Origin: DRPG01 sp964655065
GTDB taxonomy: Bacteria > Myxococcota_A > UBA796 > GCA-2862545
Direction of reading: 5' to 3'
Length of the DNA: 64,000 bases
NCBI GenBank assembly: GCA_964655065.1
Contig: CAZZLC010000014.1
Coordinates: 78,048-142,047 of the forward strand
In this document: piece after piece, positions 25,650-34,800 of the stretch
Layout: each line of letters opens with the position of its first letter
Numbering within the stretch: the first letter of the stretch is position 1
Notes under the pieces: generated by a model
The model's input: the letters and a program-made list of their open reading frames with translations, nothing else
The model's database searches: none
What the model was told of the DNA's origin: nothing
Translations under genes and position numbers: made by a program

Positions 25650-26549
25650 TCACTCGTCGCGCTCGGCGGAGACCTGGGCTCCCTGGCTCCGAACACGACT
25701 CACGACGCGGATGCAGCGGTGACCGTCCTTCTCGCCCGCCTCACCGGTGAGGATCGGGCGGCCCCTGGCGTGGAGCGTCACGTTGCTCACGCTGCCGAAC
25801 TGGATCACGTCGCCGACCTTGTACGACCGCAACTCCCGCATGGGGACGCGTCTCCGGTCGATGCTGGCGATCACGCTGACCGGGACGGCCTTGACTCGCT
25901 CGACCCCGATCCGTGTCCGGGCGTGGCGCCGAGCCTGCGCCGGCTGTCGTCGCTCGGGCCAGAGAACTCCGTTGGCCTGGGCGGGCAGCACCACCGCGGC
26001 GCGACCGAACGGCTGGTCGTCAGGGCCGAGCTCGATCTCGACCTCGATCACCGACGGAGACTGCGGAAGCGACCGCACCGAGCGGGGGTTGGTGAGGACG
26101 TCGCCGATCTCGGCACGGGGAACCTCGGGCATCTTGCAGGCCGCGAGCATCGCGTCGATGATGTCCTGACAGATCCACTTGGCCATCTGCATGTCGAGCC
26201 GGGTGAGTCGCCGGTGGGGGCGCTCCTCGTCGTCCGGGCTCTCGAACGCGCCCTCGCCGAGGAAGAGGCCCACGAGCTTCTGCACGAGCGGTACGTCGAG
26301 CTTCACCAGCCCCCGCACCTGTTGAGGCAGGAGCGTGAACGAGGCCGTCGCGCCGACGGAGACCTCGGCTGGAGGCTGCAGCAGGTCCTTGAGTGGCCTG
26401 ACGACAGGCTGCTCCAGACGCACGGGCACGTCGCCGCCGCACCGCTTCACCATCGAGGTGCGGAGGTAGAGGGTCGAGGCCTCGAACAGGTCGGCCACGA
26501 GACCCAGGGCGGCCCGATCGGGCCTGGAGAGGAGCAGCTCGCGAGACAC
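25650..26549 (-). CDS. fliM: Flagellar motor switch protein FliM
   Basis: A 299-residue C-ring protein. The middle CheC-like domain includes SVGATASFTLLPQQVRGLVKLD and KLVGLFLGEG; the C-terminal SpoA domain includes GVERVKAVPVSVIASIDRRR and KVGDVIQFGS. The N-terminal CheY-P binding motif (LSQxEIDALL) is not recognisable: the protein begins MSRELLLSRPDRAALGLV. GTG at 26549 lies one base after the fliL stop. Its position between fliL and fliN fits the standard order. Confidence 0.88.
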   Translation of the reverse strand: MSRELLLSRPDRAALGLVADLFEASTLYLRTSMVKRCGGDVPVRLEQPVVRPLKDLLQPPAEVSVGATASFTLLPQQVRGLVKLDVPLVQKLVGLFLGEGAFESPDDEERPHRRLTRLDMQMAKWICQDIIDAMLAACKMPEVPRAEIGDVLTNPRSVRSLPQSPSVIEVEIELGPDDQPFGRAAVVLPAQANGVLWPERRQPAQARRHARTRIGVERVKAVPVSVIASIDRRRVPMRELRSYKVGDVIQFGSVSNVTLHARGRPILTGEAGEKDGHRCIRVVSRVRSQGAQVSAERDE

Positions 26550-26550
26550 G

Positions 26551-27045
26551 CTATTGCACCACGAATTCGGTGAAGTAGATCCGGCGGATGCCCGAGACGG
26601 ACAGCGCGGAGTTGAGGCGGGCGAGCAGCTCGTCGCGGAAGCGCATCTTGCCGTCGAGCCCCTCGAGGTCGCCGAACGTGTAGTCGGACGCCAGCGTGAG
26701 CACGGAGTCGCGCAGCAGCGGAGTCTTGCTCTCGATCATCGCCAGCTGCGACCCGTCGATCTCCACCTGGACCTCCATGCGCAGCACTCGGCCGCCTCCG
26801 GTGCCGCGCAGGTTGACGGTGAACTTGCCGAGCGAGTGCATGATCTTCTCGTCCGAGGCGGGACCAGCCTCGGCGAGCCCGCCCTCCGCGAGGGTCTCGC
26901 ACTCCGGCTCCTCGGCGAGGAACGTGGCCCCCCCGAAGCCGGCGCCGGCGCCGAGCAGGAAGCCCACGATCCCCACGATGAGCGTCATCATGGTGTTGCC
27001 GCCGCCGCCGGATTGGACGATGTAGTCGTCGTCTTCGTCGTCCAC
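26551..27045 (-). CDS. fliL: Flagellar basal body-associated protein FliL
   Basis: A 164-residue inner-membrane protein that associates with the stator and modulates torque. It has a short acidic cytoplasmic N-terminus, one membrane helix (~19-42) and a periplasmic FliL domain (KFTVNLRGTGGGRVLRMEVQVEI ... ARLNSALSVSGIRRIYFTEFVVQ). The ending VYFTEFVVQ-like motif is diagnostic. GTG at 27045 follows the motB stop by three bases. Confidence 0.92.
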   Translation of the reverse strand: MDDEDDDYIVQSGGGGNTMMTLIVGIVGFLLGAGAGFGGATFLAEEPECETLAEGGLAEAGPASDEKIMHSLGKFTVNLRGTGGGRVLRMEVQVEIDGSQLAMIESKTPLLRDSVLTLASDYTFGDLEGLDGKMRFRDELLARLNSALSVSGIRRIYFTEFVVQ

Positions 27046-27048
27046 GCT

Positions 27049-27765
27049 CTACTCCAAGAAGCGGCCCGCCGCGCGGGCGCCCGCCAGATCATCAGTAGAA
27101 AGCACGATGTCGACCCTTCGTGCCCAATCGGAGCCCTCTTCGGGCACGCCGCGGTGGAACGGGCCCTGGGCCACGGCTTCGAGGTGCACACCGGGGATGG
27201 GCCCCTTCTCCCGCAGGGCCATCACGACGGCGAGCGAACGCTGGGCAGACAGCTCCCAGTTTCCACGTTCGTCCCCCGACTCGTCGGCGAAGCCCTCGAC
27301 GCGGATGGTGACCTTCTCGTCCTTCAGGGCCGACCCGAGGTCGGCCAGAATCGCGTAGGAGCTCGGGTGCAGCTTGGCTGACCCGGGCTGGAAGAACACC
27401 CGGCCGTTGAGCTTGATGCGCAGCTGCTTCTGTTGCTCGACCATGCGGACGAAGTCGTCGGAGAGGTGCTTGGCCATCGCTTGGCGCATCTTCATGACCA
27501 CCGGCTGGATCGTGTCGTCGCGCCGCACCGACTCCGTGAACTCGAGCCGCTTCTGCAGCGCCACCATCTTGTTGTCGAAGCCCCTCATCCCGAGTGCCGT
27601 GTGGATGGACTCGATCACCGACTCGATGCGCTTGGTGTCCTCGAAGTTCGCCATCGCCACGAGCATGACGAAGAACGCCATCATCAGCGTGACGAGGTCC
27701 GAGTAGGTCGCCATCCACGGGGGCAGGCCCTTCGGTGGGCACTCGTGGCGCTTGCGTCTCGCCAT
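27049..27765 (-). CDS. motB: Flagellar stator protein MotB
   Basis: A 238-residue stator subunit. A basic N-terminus leads into the single membrane helix PPWMATYSDLVTLMMAFFVM, where Asp23 is the proton or sodium carrier. A linker follows, then an OmpA-like peptidoglycan-binding domain (~105-235) with VFFQPGSAKLHPSSYAILADLG and VEGFADESG. ATG at 27765 overlaps the motA stop (TGATG), giving coupled 4:2 stator production. Confidence 0.95.
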   Translation of the reverse strand: MARRKRHECPPKGLPPWMATYSDLVTLMMAFFVMLVAMANFEDTKRIESVIESIHTALGMRGFDNKMVALQKRLEFTESVRRDDTIQPVVMKMRQAMAKHLSDDFVRMVEQQKQLRIKLNGRVFFQPGSAKLHPSSYAILADLGSALKDEKVTIRVEGFADESGDERGNWELSAQRSLAVVMALREKGPIPGVHLEAVAQGPFHRGVPEEGSDWARRVDIVLSTDDLAGARAAGRFLE

Positions 27766-28529
27766 CAGGCGGCCTCCTCACGCAGCGACGGAGGCAGCGT
27801 GGCGTTGAGGCGCTCGACCATGAAGCGGGGGTTCTCGCCGCCGAGGATCGAGATGAGTCCCTGGGCGATGAGCTCCATGTGCGCGACCTCCTGGGCGGAG
27901 CGCAGCTTGAGCTTGTTGGCGGTCGGGATGCCGAAGACGTTGCCGATGATGGCGCCGTAGAAGGTCGTGAGGAGGGCGACGGCCATCGCGGGGCCGATGC
28001 TCGAGGGGTCCTGCATGTTCTGCAGCATCTGCACGAGCCCGATGAGGGTCCCGATGAGACCGAGCGCCGGGCCGTAGGCGCCGAGCGAGTCCCAGACCGC
28101 GATGGACACCTTGTGGCGTGACTCGAGCTTGTCGATCTCGCCGAACAGCACGGACTCGATGGCGGAGGGCTCGTGACCGTCGACCATCATCTGGAGCCCA
28201 CGGCGGAGGAAGTCGTCCTCGGCCGCCTCCGCGGCCTCCTCGAGGGAGAGCAGACCCTCGCGGCGCGCGCGCTGGCTCAGCTCCTCGAGCTGCTTGACGG
28301 TGGTTCGCGGGTCGTGCGACGTCGGCAGAAAGGCAACCTTGAAGGCCACGAGAGCGTTGAAGACCTCCTTCACCGGGAACCCGATGAAGATCGCGCCGAT
28401 GGTGCCACCCACGACGATGGCGATCGACGGGGGGTCGATGTAGGCACCGAAGCCCGCTCCGCCGAGGATGATGCCGAACGCGATGAGGCCGAGGCACGCC
28501 GCGAAGCCGCCGGCCGTACTGATGTCCAT
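27765..28529 (-). CDS. motA: Flagellar stator protein MotA
   Basis: A 254-residue stator subunit with four membrane helices, two near the N-terminus (~3-52) and two near ~150-210. WDSLGAYGPALGLIGTLIGL holds the conserved Pro of the third helix, and the cytoplasmic loop carries the charged residues that contact FliG. ATG at 28529 has GGAGGG upstream. It is the first gene of motA-motB-fliL-fliM-fliN-fliO and diverges from the beta-propeller gene with 90 bases between. Confidence 0.95.
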   Translation of the reverse strand: MDISTAGGFAACLGLIAFGIILGGAGFGAYIDPPSIAIVVGGTIGAIFIGFPVKEVFNALVAFKVAFLPTSHDPRTTVKQLEELSQRARREGLLSLEEAAEAAEDDFLRRGLQMMVDGHEPSAIESVLFGEIDKLESRHKVSIAVWDSLGAYGPALGLIGTLIGLVQMLQNMQDPSSIGPAMAVALLTTFYGAIIGNVFGIPTANKLKLRSAQEVAHMELIAQGLISILGGENPRFMVERLNATLPPSLREEAA

Positions 28530-28619
28530 GGCTGCCCTCCATCGCGTGCATCGGTCTCCCGAGACATCAGCTTGAGTCGGTGCGGTCAGGACGCGGGGCT
28601 CGATGGAGACGGAGTCGTT

Positions 28620-29939
28620 ATGCTCGATCCCCGCTCCCGGAGGACCGTGGCGACCACCTACGAGACCTTGCCGAGCCTGCCGTTTGCCGCGCGGAGCCCG
28701 CGGGTGCAGCAGGTGGTGGTGCATCCGTCGGGTCAGCTGCTCGCCTTGGTGTCGGGAACGGTCATGTACGCGCCGACGTTCGCGGATCGGCCGCACGGCC
28801 TACCCGGGCGCACCCACGACGCCACCGCGGTCGCGATGGCCCCGGACGGGCTTCGAATCGCGGTGGCGACCCGTCAGCGCACCGTGGTGGTGCGCGACTT
28901 CACGGCCGCTCCGCCTCGGCGGGCGATCGAGGTGCCCGCGATCCCGGTCGCGCTCGCCTGGGTCGACGACGGCCGGATCGTGGTGGCGACTGCCCAAGCG
29001 GGCATCTTTGTCGTGGATGCCACGACCGGGGCCCGGCTCGGCACGCTGTTCGCGCCTCGCGGTCCGGGTGACTTCGGCGGGCTGGCGGTCGCACGGCGAT
29101 CCCGGGTGCTCGTCCACGGCGAGGGCACGCGGCTGCGCTGCATCGAGATCGACACGGGCCGGCTGCGCTGGGAGCGGACGCTGCCCGGGAAGCCTCGGGC
29201 TCCCGACATCTCTTCCGATCGCACCCGCGTGGTGGTGTTCGGGCCGCTCGACGCCGAGGGCGGGCCTTGGCGTCGGTTGACCCCGAACACGGGGCGGTTC
29301 CCCATTCCCGACCTGGACGAGTCCCGGTCCGACGCGGGGCCACCGCGCGGGCTCCGCGTGCTGCACCTGGCGGACGGGTCCGACGTCCTCTCTGGTCCAC
29401 CGTTCGCCCACGCCGGGGTGCGGGTCCGTGGCTCGACGATGTCGTTCTCGCCTCGCCCCACCTTCTCGCCCGACGGCTCCCGCATCGCGGTCAACCTCCG
29501 GACCGGCGGGCTCGCCATCTACGACGCGGTGACCTTGCGGCCCGAGCGGATGGTGCCCCGCGACGACGTGGTCGCCTGGATCGAGGATCTCGCCTTCAGT
29601 CCTGATGGGGACGAGATCATCTTCGGCACCCGGCACGATCGCATCGGTCGCTTCTCCCTGGTCAGCGAGGGGGTGGCCGCCTCCATCGAGGGCCTGGATC
29701 CCGAGGTGGCGGGGAGCGAGGCCCCGCGGCCGTGGATCGCCTTCCTGGCCTCGCTCCTCGTTCCCGGTCTCGGACAGCTGTTCGCCGGACAGACCGCCAA
29801 GGCGGCGGCCTGCTTCGCCGTCGCGTGCTGCACCCTCGGCCTGTGCGGTGTCCTCAACGTGGTGTTCGCGGTCGATGCCTCCCGGATCGCCCAGCGCCTC
29901 GCCGACGGTGAGGACGTCCGGCCGTGGCAGTTCTTCTGA
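28620..29939 (+). CDS. Beta-propeller (WD40-like) protein with C-terminal TM2-like membrane domain
   Basis: A 439-residue protein. Residues ~25-360 are repeated beta blades with WD40/PQQ-like signatures (VVHPSGQLLALVSG, AVAMAPDGLRIAVAT, LAFSPDGDEIIFGT), probably seven blades. Residues ~372-430 contain two hydrophobic helices around LVPGLGQLFAGQTAKAAA, the PGLGQ-Y/F-G pattern of TM2-type domains. No signal peptide is present, so the propeller should be cytoplasmic. ATG at 28620 has GGAG five bases upstream. The stop overlaps the CoA-transferase start (TGATG). Ligand unknown. Confidence 0.75.
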   Translation: MLDPRSRRTVATTYETLPSLPFAARSPRVQQVVVHPSGQLLALVSGTVMYAPTFADRPHGLPGRTHDATAVAMAPDGLRIAVATRQRTVVVRDFTAAPPRRAIEVPAIPVALAWVDDGRIVVATAQAGIFVVDATTGARLGTLFAPRGPGDFGGLAVARRSRVLVHGEGTRLRCIEIDTGRLRWERTLPGKPRAPDISSDRTRVVVFGPLDAEGGPWRRLTPNTGRFPIPDLDESRSDAGPPRGLRVLHLADGSDVLSGPPFAHAGVRVRGSTMSFSPRPTFSPDGSRIAVNLRTGGLAIYDAVTLRPERMVPRDDVVAWIEDLAFSPDGDEIIFGTRHDRIGRFSLVSEGVAASIEGLDPEVAGSEAPRPWIAFLASLLVPGLGQLFAGQTAKAAACFAVACCTLGLCGVLNVVFAVDASRIAQRLADGEDVRPWQFF

Positions 29940-31141
29940 TGGGGGCGCTCGACGGCATCCGGGTCCTCGATCTCTGCCAGATGCTCGCTGGACCCTACGC
30001 AGCCCAGATCCTCGCGGACCTCGGCGCGGACGTCGTGAAGGTGGAGCCCCCAGGCGGTGAACCCACTCGGAAGCTGCTCGCCCACGACGAGCGGTACACC
30101 GTCGATGGGCAAGGTGCCTACTTCGCGACGTTGAACCGAAACAAACGGTCGGTGGCGCTCGACCTCAAGACGCCCGCGGGGCGAGGGATCTTCGGGCGGC
30201 TGGTCGCCAGCAGCGACGTCGTGTTGAGCAACTTCTCGGTCGCGACGACGGAGCGGCTCCGGCTGCGGCACGAGGACCTCGAGGCGTTCCAGCCCCGCAT
30301 CGTGACCGTGGCGATCTCCGGCTACGGCAGCACGGGTCCCCGTCGCGATCAGGCGGTGTTCGACATGGTCGCCCAGGCGATGGGCGGGGGGATGAGCCTC
30401 ACCGGGGAGCCCGGCGGGACCCCGCTTCGTGCGGGCGTGCCCGTGGGCGATCTCTCCAGCGGTCTCGTAGCGGTGATCGCCATCCTGGCCGCGCTGCGGG
30501 CCCGCGACCAGACGGGGGACGGGCAGCACGTCGACCTCGCGATGCACGACACTCAGCTGTCCCTGCTCAACTACGTCGCGACCATGCACACGCTGTCGGG
30601 CGAGGTGCCGGGGCCCGTGGGCAACGCCCACCCCGTCCACGTTCCGTACGACACGTACCGGGCTGCGGACGGCTGGCTCGTGGTGGCCGTGATCTTCGAC
30701 CCGATCTGGGGGCGGTTCCTCGAAGCCACGGGCTTCACCGAGCTCGACCTGCCCGAGCACCGGACCGGGGCCGGGCGCAACGCGAACCGCGCCCACATCG
30801 ACGCCGTGCTGCGGCGGCGGTTTCCCGAGGCGAGCCGTGACACGTGGGTCGACCGGTTGGTGGCGCACCGGGTGCCTTGTGCGCCGGTGCTCCGCGTCGA
30901 CGAGGCGCTCGCCGACCCGCAGACCGAGGCGCGGCGAATGGTGATCGAGGTGCCCGGTCCCGAGGGGGGATCGTCTCGCCAGGTCGGCAACCCGGTGAAG
31001 ATCACGGGGTTCGCGGATCCCCCGCCGATGAGGGCGGCCCCGCGACTCGGCGAGCACACCCGCGAGCTCCTCACCGAGCTCGGGTCGACCGCAGACGAGA
31101 TCGACGCACTCCTGGCGGCGGGAGTGGTGTTCGGTCCCTGA
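29939..31141 (+). CDS. CaiB/BaiF (class III) CoA-transferase
   Basis: A 400-residue enzyme that moves CoA between carboxylic acids through an aspartyl-CoA thioester. GIRVLDLCQMLAGPYAAQILADLGADVVKVE is the family N-terminus (residues ~5-36), and LNRNKRSVALDLKTPAG is the next conserved block. The likely catalytic residue is Asp204 in HVDLAMHDTQ. The length is normal for CaiB, formyl-CoA transferase or alpha-methylacyl-CoA racemase; the substrate cannot be told. ATG overlaps the previous stop (TGATG), though I see no functional link to the propeller protein. Confidence 0.9.
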   Translation: MGALDGIRVLDLCQMLAGPYAAQILADLGADVVKVEPPGGEPTRKLLAHDERYTVDGQGAYFATLNRNKRSVALDLKTPAGRGIFGRLVASSDVVLSNFSVATTERLRLRHEDLEAFQPRIVTVAISGYGSTGPRRDQAVFDMVAQAMGGGMSLTGEPGGTPLRAGVPVGDLSSGLVAVIAILAALRARDQTGDGQHVDLAMHDTQLSLLNYVATMHTLSGEVPGPVGNAHPVHVPYDTYRAADGWLVVAVIFDPIWGRFLEATGFTELDLPEHRTGAGRNANRAHIDAVLRRRFPEASRDTWVDRLVAHRVPCAPVLRVDEALADPQTEARRMVIEVPGPEGGSSRQVGNPVKITGFADPPPMRAAPRLGEHTRELLTELGSTADEIDALLAAGVVFGP

Positions 31142-31213
31142 CCAGACTCCCGATCGGCCTGCGGTTGTCCGTCTACGGGACTACAAGGCGTCTTCGGTTC
31201 TGGAGAGGGTTTC

Positions 31214-34200
31214 GTGCTCCGTCTCGTCGTGTCGTTGTCGTTGTTTGCCGTGATCGGGTGCACGGAGCTGCCTCCGGGCGAGAAGGCTCCGACCTTCGTG
31301 GCCGGGGCGCCGGAGGCCCGGCAGCAGGTGGTCGGTCTCGCCCAGGATCATCTGGTCGAGAAGGACGTGCTCTTCGACGTCGACGAAGTGCGCGAGCGCC
31401 ACGTGCTGCTCGACGCTCGGGGCGTGGCGCACGTCCGACTCGATCAGATCCACCGAGGCATCCCGGTCCTCGGAGGGCAGGTGATCGTGCACGTTCCGGC
31501 CGACGGCGGCGCGGTTCGCGTCACCGACCGCTTGCTGCACGATCTCGACGTCGACCCTGACCCCGCGATTGGCGAAGGCGAGGCGATCCAGATCGCCGTC
31601 GAGCACGCGGAGCGTCCCGACGCCGAGGTCGACGAGGTCGAGCTCGCCATCGTGCGCGAGGCGGGCGTCGATCATCTCGCCTGGCACGTCGCGCTGCGTG
31701 ACCTGGACCCGGCCGACCCGGCGCTGCCTGTCACGTACGTCGACGCCGACACCGGGCTCGTCGTGCTCGCCTTCGACAACCTGCAGACGGCGCGCAATCG
31801 GATCACCTACGACGCGCAGAACACGTTTCCCTCGACCCTGTCGAGCCCCGCGCGCACCGAGAACCAGGGCCCCGTGCCGGGCAATGCGCCGGTCAACGAC
31901 TGCCACGACCTCACCGGCGTCGCGTGGGACTACTACGACCAGTTCCACAGCCGCGACAGCTTCGACGACGCGGGGGCCGCCGTGCTCTCTGTCGTGGAGC
32001 TAGGCCCGAACTACGGCAACGCGTTCTGGGACGGCCAGGTCCTGGGCTACGGCGACAACGGGAGCGGCATCGGGTTCTCCCAGGTCCTCGACGTCGTGGC
32101 CCACGAGTTCACCCACGCGGTCACGCAGTACACGGCCGATCTCGTCTACACCCAGCAGTCGGGCGGCCTCAACGAGGCGACCTCCGACATCATGGCCGCG
32201 GTGGTCGAGTCGTGGGACGACGGCTGGGTGGTGTCCAACAACGGTACCTGGCGGGTGGGCGAGGACCTCGTGCCGGGCGGGATCCGCTCGATGTCGAATC
32301 CGGCCCAGCTCGGGGCCATCGGAGACTTCAACCAGTACAACAACAGCCTCGGCGTGCACACGAGCTCGGGCATCGCCAATCGGGCGTTCGTGGAGTGGGT
32401 GAGCGACCCCGCCCTCACCATCCAGGAGGCGGGCGAGATCTGGTACACGGCGCTCACCTCGTACATGACGCCGCGCACGACCTTTGCCGAGGCCCGCACG
32501 GCGACCCAGCAGGCGGCGCTCGATCTGCACGGAGCGGGCGCCGAGCTGGTCGCGGTCCTCGATGGCTGGGACCTCGTGAACGTTCCCGGCACTCCGCCCT
32601 TCACCCTCTTCGACCAGGTGGGGCCCATCGCGCTCGGCGCGGGCCAGGAGACCACCTACAGCTTCACCACGTCGCCGAACGCCCAGGTCGTGCGCTTCGT
32701 GCTCGACGGGCGCAACGGCGATGCGGACCTGTACGTCTCGCGGTTCGGTACCCCCACGACCTCGTCCTACGACTGCCGGTCGATCACGCCGGACAGCTAC
32801 GAGGTGTGCGAGTTCGATCCGGCCACGCCCGGCACCTACCAGGTGATGGTTCGCGCGTACGCGAGCTTCAGCGGGGCGCGGCTCTTCGCGTGGGAGGCGC
32901 TTCCGGGTGGGCTGTGTCCGGACAACGACGGCGATGGCGTGACCATCTGCGCCGGGGACTGTGACGACAGCTCGGCGGCGGTGAACCCCGGTGCGACCGA
33001 GACGTGCAACGGCATCGACGACGACTGCGACGGCACCATCGACGGTTCGAGCGCCATCGGCGCGACGGCCTGGTATGTCGACGGCGACGGCGACGGCTAC
33101 GGCGATCCCGCCACCGAGACGGTCGTCTGCTCGGCCCCCCAGGGGACCATCGCCACGGGCGGCGACTGCGACGACGCCAACCCGGCGGTGAACCCCGGCG
33201 CCGACGAGGTCTGCAACACGATCGACGACGACTGCGACGGCGACGTCGACGTCGCGAACGTGCTCGACGCGGGGACCTGGTACTTTGACGGCGACGGCGA
33301 CGGCTACGGCGACCCGAACCAGGCCACGGTGGCGTGTGTGGCTCCCGTCGGGAGCATCGCCACCGCGGGAGACTGCGACGACATCCGGGCGTCGGTGAAT
33401 CCCGGGGTCCCCGAGGTCTGCAACTCCCGCGACGACGACTGCGACGGTACGATCGACGGTGCTTCCGCCCAGGACGTCCGCACCTTCTACCCCGACGGCG
33501 ACGGCGACGGCTACGGTGACACGAGCCAGCCCACGGTCACCTGCCAGGCGCCGGCGGGCAGCGTCACCCTCCCCGGCGACTGCGACGACGGGCGAGCCTC
33601 GGTGAACCCCGGTGCCCAGGAGGTGTGCAACGGGCTCGACGATGACTGCGACGACCTGACCGATCCGCCGACGACGCCAGGCGCGCCGCGCTGGTTCCGC
33701 GACGGCGACGGGGACGGATTCGGCGACCCGAGCCAAGACCAGCGGGCCTGTGACCAGCCCGCGGGCTTCGTCGCCGACGCGGGCGACTGCAACGACGGGG
33801 CCTTCGCGATCAACCCCGACGCGATCGAGACCTGCAACGGGGTCGACGACAACTGCGACACGGTGACCGATCCGCCGTCGGCGTCGGGGACCACCGTGTG
33901 GTACCTCGACAGCGACAGTGACGGCTACGGCAACCCGCTGGCCAGTCTCTCCGCCTGCAGCGCCCCGGTCGGCTACGTCGGGGTGGCCGACGACTGCAAC
34001 GACAGCCGCGCCGACGTCTCCCCGGCCGCTCTCGAGGTCTGCGACGTCCTCGATATCGACGAGGACTGCGATGGTGACGCCGAAGAGTCGGGAGCGCAGG
34101 GCGAGCTCGCCTACTGGCTCGACGTCGATGGGGACGGCTTTGGCGACCCGTCGACCGAGGACGTCGCCTGCGACTGGCCGGCGGGCGCCGTGGCGGCCGG

Positions 34201-34741
34201 CGCACTGCCGGACTGCGACGACGATGACGAGAACGCCTTCCCGACCGCGGCCGAGGTCTGCGACGGCCTCGATCAGGACTGCGACGGCGACATCGACGAA
34301 GATGCTGTCGACTTCGACGTCTTCTATGTCGACGGCGATGGCGATGGCTTCGGGCTCGAGCCGGTGGAGGCGTGTGAGCAGCCCGACGGCACGGTGCTCG
34401 TGGCTGGCGACTGTGACGACGGCGACGCCGACGTCAACCCCGACGCCACCGAGATCCCCGACGACGGCATCGACCAGGACTGCGACGGTGCCGATCTTCG
34501 CGATGGGCCGGTCGGCGACACCGGCGAGGTCGACGAGCCGGACGATCCCGAGGAGCCCGAAGAGCCGACCGAGCTCGACGGTCCGAGCACCGACCGCAAT
34601 GCCGAGGCCGGCGGCGCCTTCGGCTGCAGCACGTCCGGCGGGGCCAGCTTCCCGGCCGGGGCCCTGCTGATCGGAGGGCTCGTGCTGCTCGGCCGACGTC
34701 GCCGAACGTTGCACGAGGGTTCGTTTCGGTCCTCGGGTTGA
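31214..34741 (+). CDS. Thermolysin-like (M4) metalloprotease with PPC domain, eight metal-binding repeats and MYXO-CTERM-like tail
   Basis: A 1175-residue secreted protease. The lipoprotein-type signal ends VIGC (Cys16), then comes an FTP-like propeptide (~40-190). The catalytic domain has HEFTH (297-301) and GGLNEATSD with Glu321, 24 residues after the first His as in thermolysin. A PPC domain follows (~462-565), then eight Cys/Asp repeats (DCDD...NPGA.E.CNG.DDDCDG) alternating with WYxDGDGDGYGDP calcium loops (~570-1100). The tail GAFGC...hydrophobic...GRRRR resembles a MYXO-CTERM anchor. GTG at 31214 has GGAGAGGG upstream. Having both an N-terminal lipobox and a C-terminal anchor is odd. 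Confidence 0.9.
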   Translation: MLRLVVSLSLFAVIGCTELPPGEKAPTFVAGAPEARQQVVGLAQDHLVEKDVLFDVDEVRERHVLLDARGVAHVRLDQIHRGIPVLGGQVIVHVPADGGAVRVTDRLLHDLDVDPDPAIGEGEAIQIAVEHAERPDAEVDEVELAIVREAGVDHLAWHVALRDLDPADPALPVTYVDADTGLVVLAFDNLQTARNRITYDAQNTFPSTLSSPARTENQGPVPGNAPVNDCHDLTGVAWDYYDQFHSRDSFDDAGAAVLSVVELGPNYGNAFWDGQVLGYGDNGSGIGFSQVLDVVAHEFTHAVTQYTADLVYTQQSGGLNEATSDIMAAVVESWDDGWVVSNNGTWRVGEDLVPGGIRSMSNPAQLGAIGDFNQYNNSLGVHTSSGIANRAFVEWVSDPALTIQEAGEIWYTALTSYMTPRTTFAEARTATQQAALDLHGAGAELVAVLDGWDLVNVPGTPPFTLFDQVGPIALGAGQETTYSFTTSPNAQVVRFVLDGRNGDADLYVSRFGTPTTSSYDCRSITPDSYEVCEFDPATPGTYQVMVRAYASFSGARLFAWEALPGGLCPDNDGDGVTICAGDCDDSSAAVNPGATETCNGIDDDCDGTIDGSSAIGATAWYVDGDGDGYGDPATETVVCSAPQGTIATGGDCDDANPAVNPGADEVCNTIDDDCDGDVDVANVLDAGTWYFDGDGDGYGDPNQATVACVAPVGSIATAGDCDDIRASVNPGVPEVCNSRDDDCDGTIDGASAQDVRTFYPDGDGDGYGDTSQPTVTCQAPAGSVTLPGDCDDGRASVNPGAQEVCNGLDDDCDDLTDPPTTPGAPRWFRDGDGDGFGDPSQDQRACDQPAGFVADAGDCNDGAFAINPDAIETCNGVDDNCDTVTDPPSASGTTVWYLDSDSDGYGNPLASLSACSAPVGYVGVADDCNDSRADVSPAALEVCDVLDIDEDCDGDAEESGAQGELAYWLDVDGDGFGDPSTEDVACDWPAGAVAAGALPDCDDDDENAFPTAAEVCDGLDQDCDGDIDEDAVDFDVFYVDGDGDGFGLEPVEACEQPDGTVLVAGDCDDGDADVNPDATEIPDDGIDQDCDGADLRDGPVGDTGEVDEPDDPEEPEEPTELDGPSTDRNAEAGGAFGCSTSGGASFPAGALLIGGLVLLGRRRRTLHEGSFRSSG
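32920..34490 (+). repeat. Eight tandem Cys/Asp metal-binding repeats (about 180-190 bases each)
   Basis: Each unit codes GDCDDxxxxVNPGAxEVCNxxDDDCDG followed by a variable strand and a DGDGDGYGD calcium-binding loop. Units 1-4 are close to consensus. Units 5-8 drift (for example DNCDTVTD, VLDIDEDCDG and DDGIDQDCDG), and the last lacks the Cys before DDG. The type resembles thrombospondin type 3 or the 'putative metal-binding motif' of myxobacterial surface proteins. Confidence 0.85.
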
Positions 34742-34800
34742 TCGAACGCGAGTCCTGCGGAACCGACGAAGGAGCCAACGTTGTTTGCGGAGGTTCCAAG

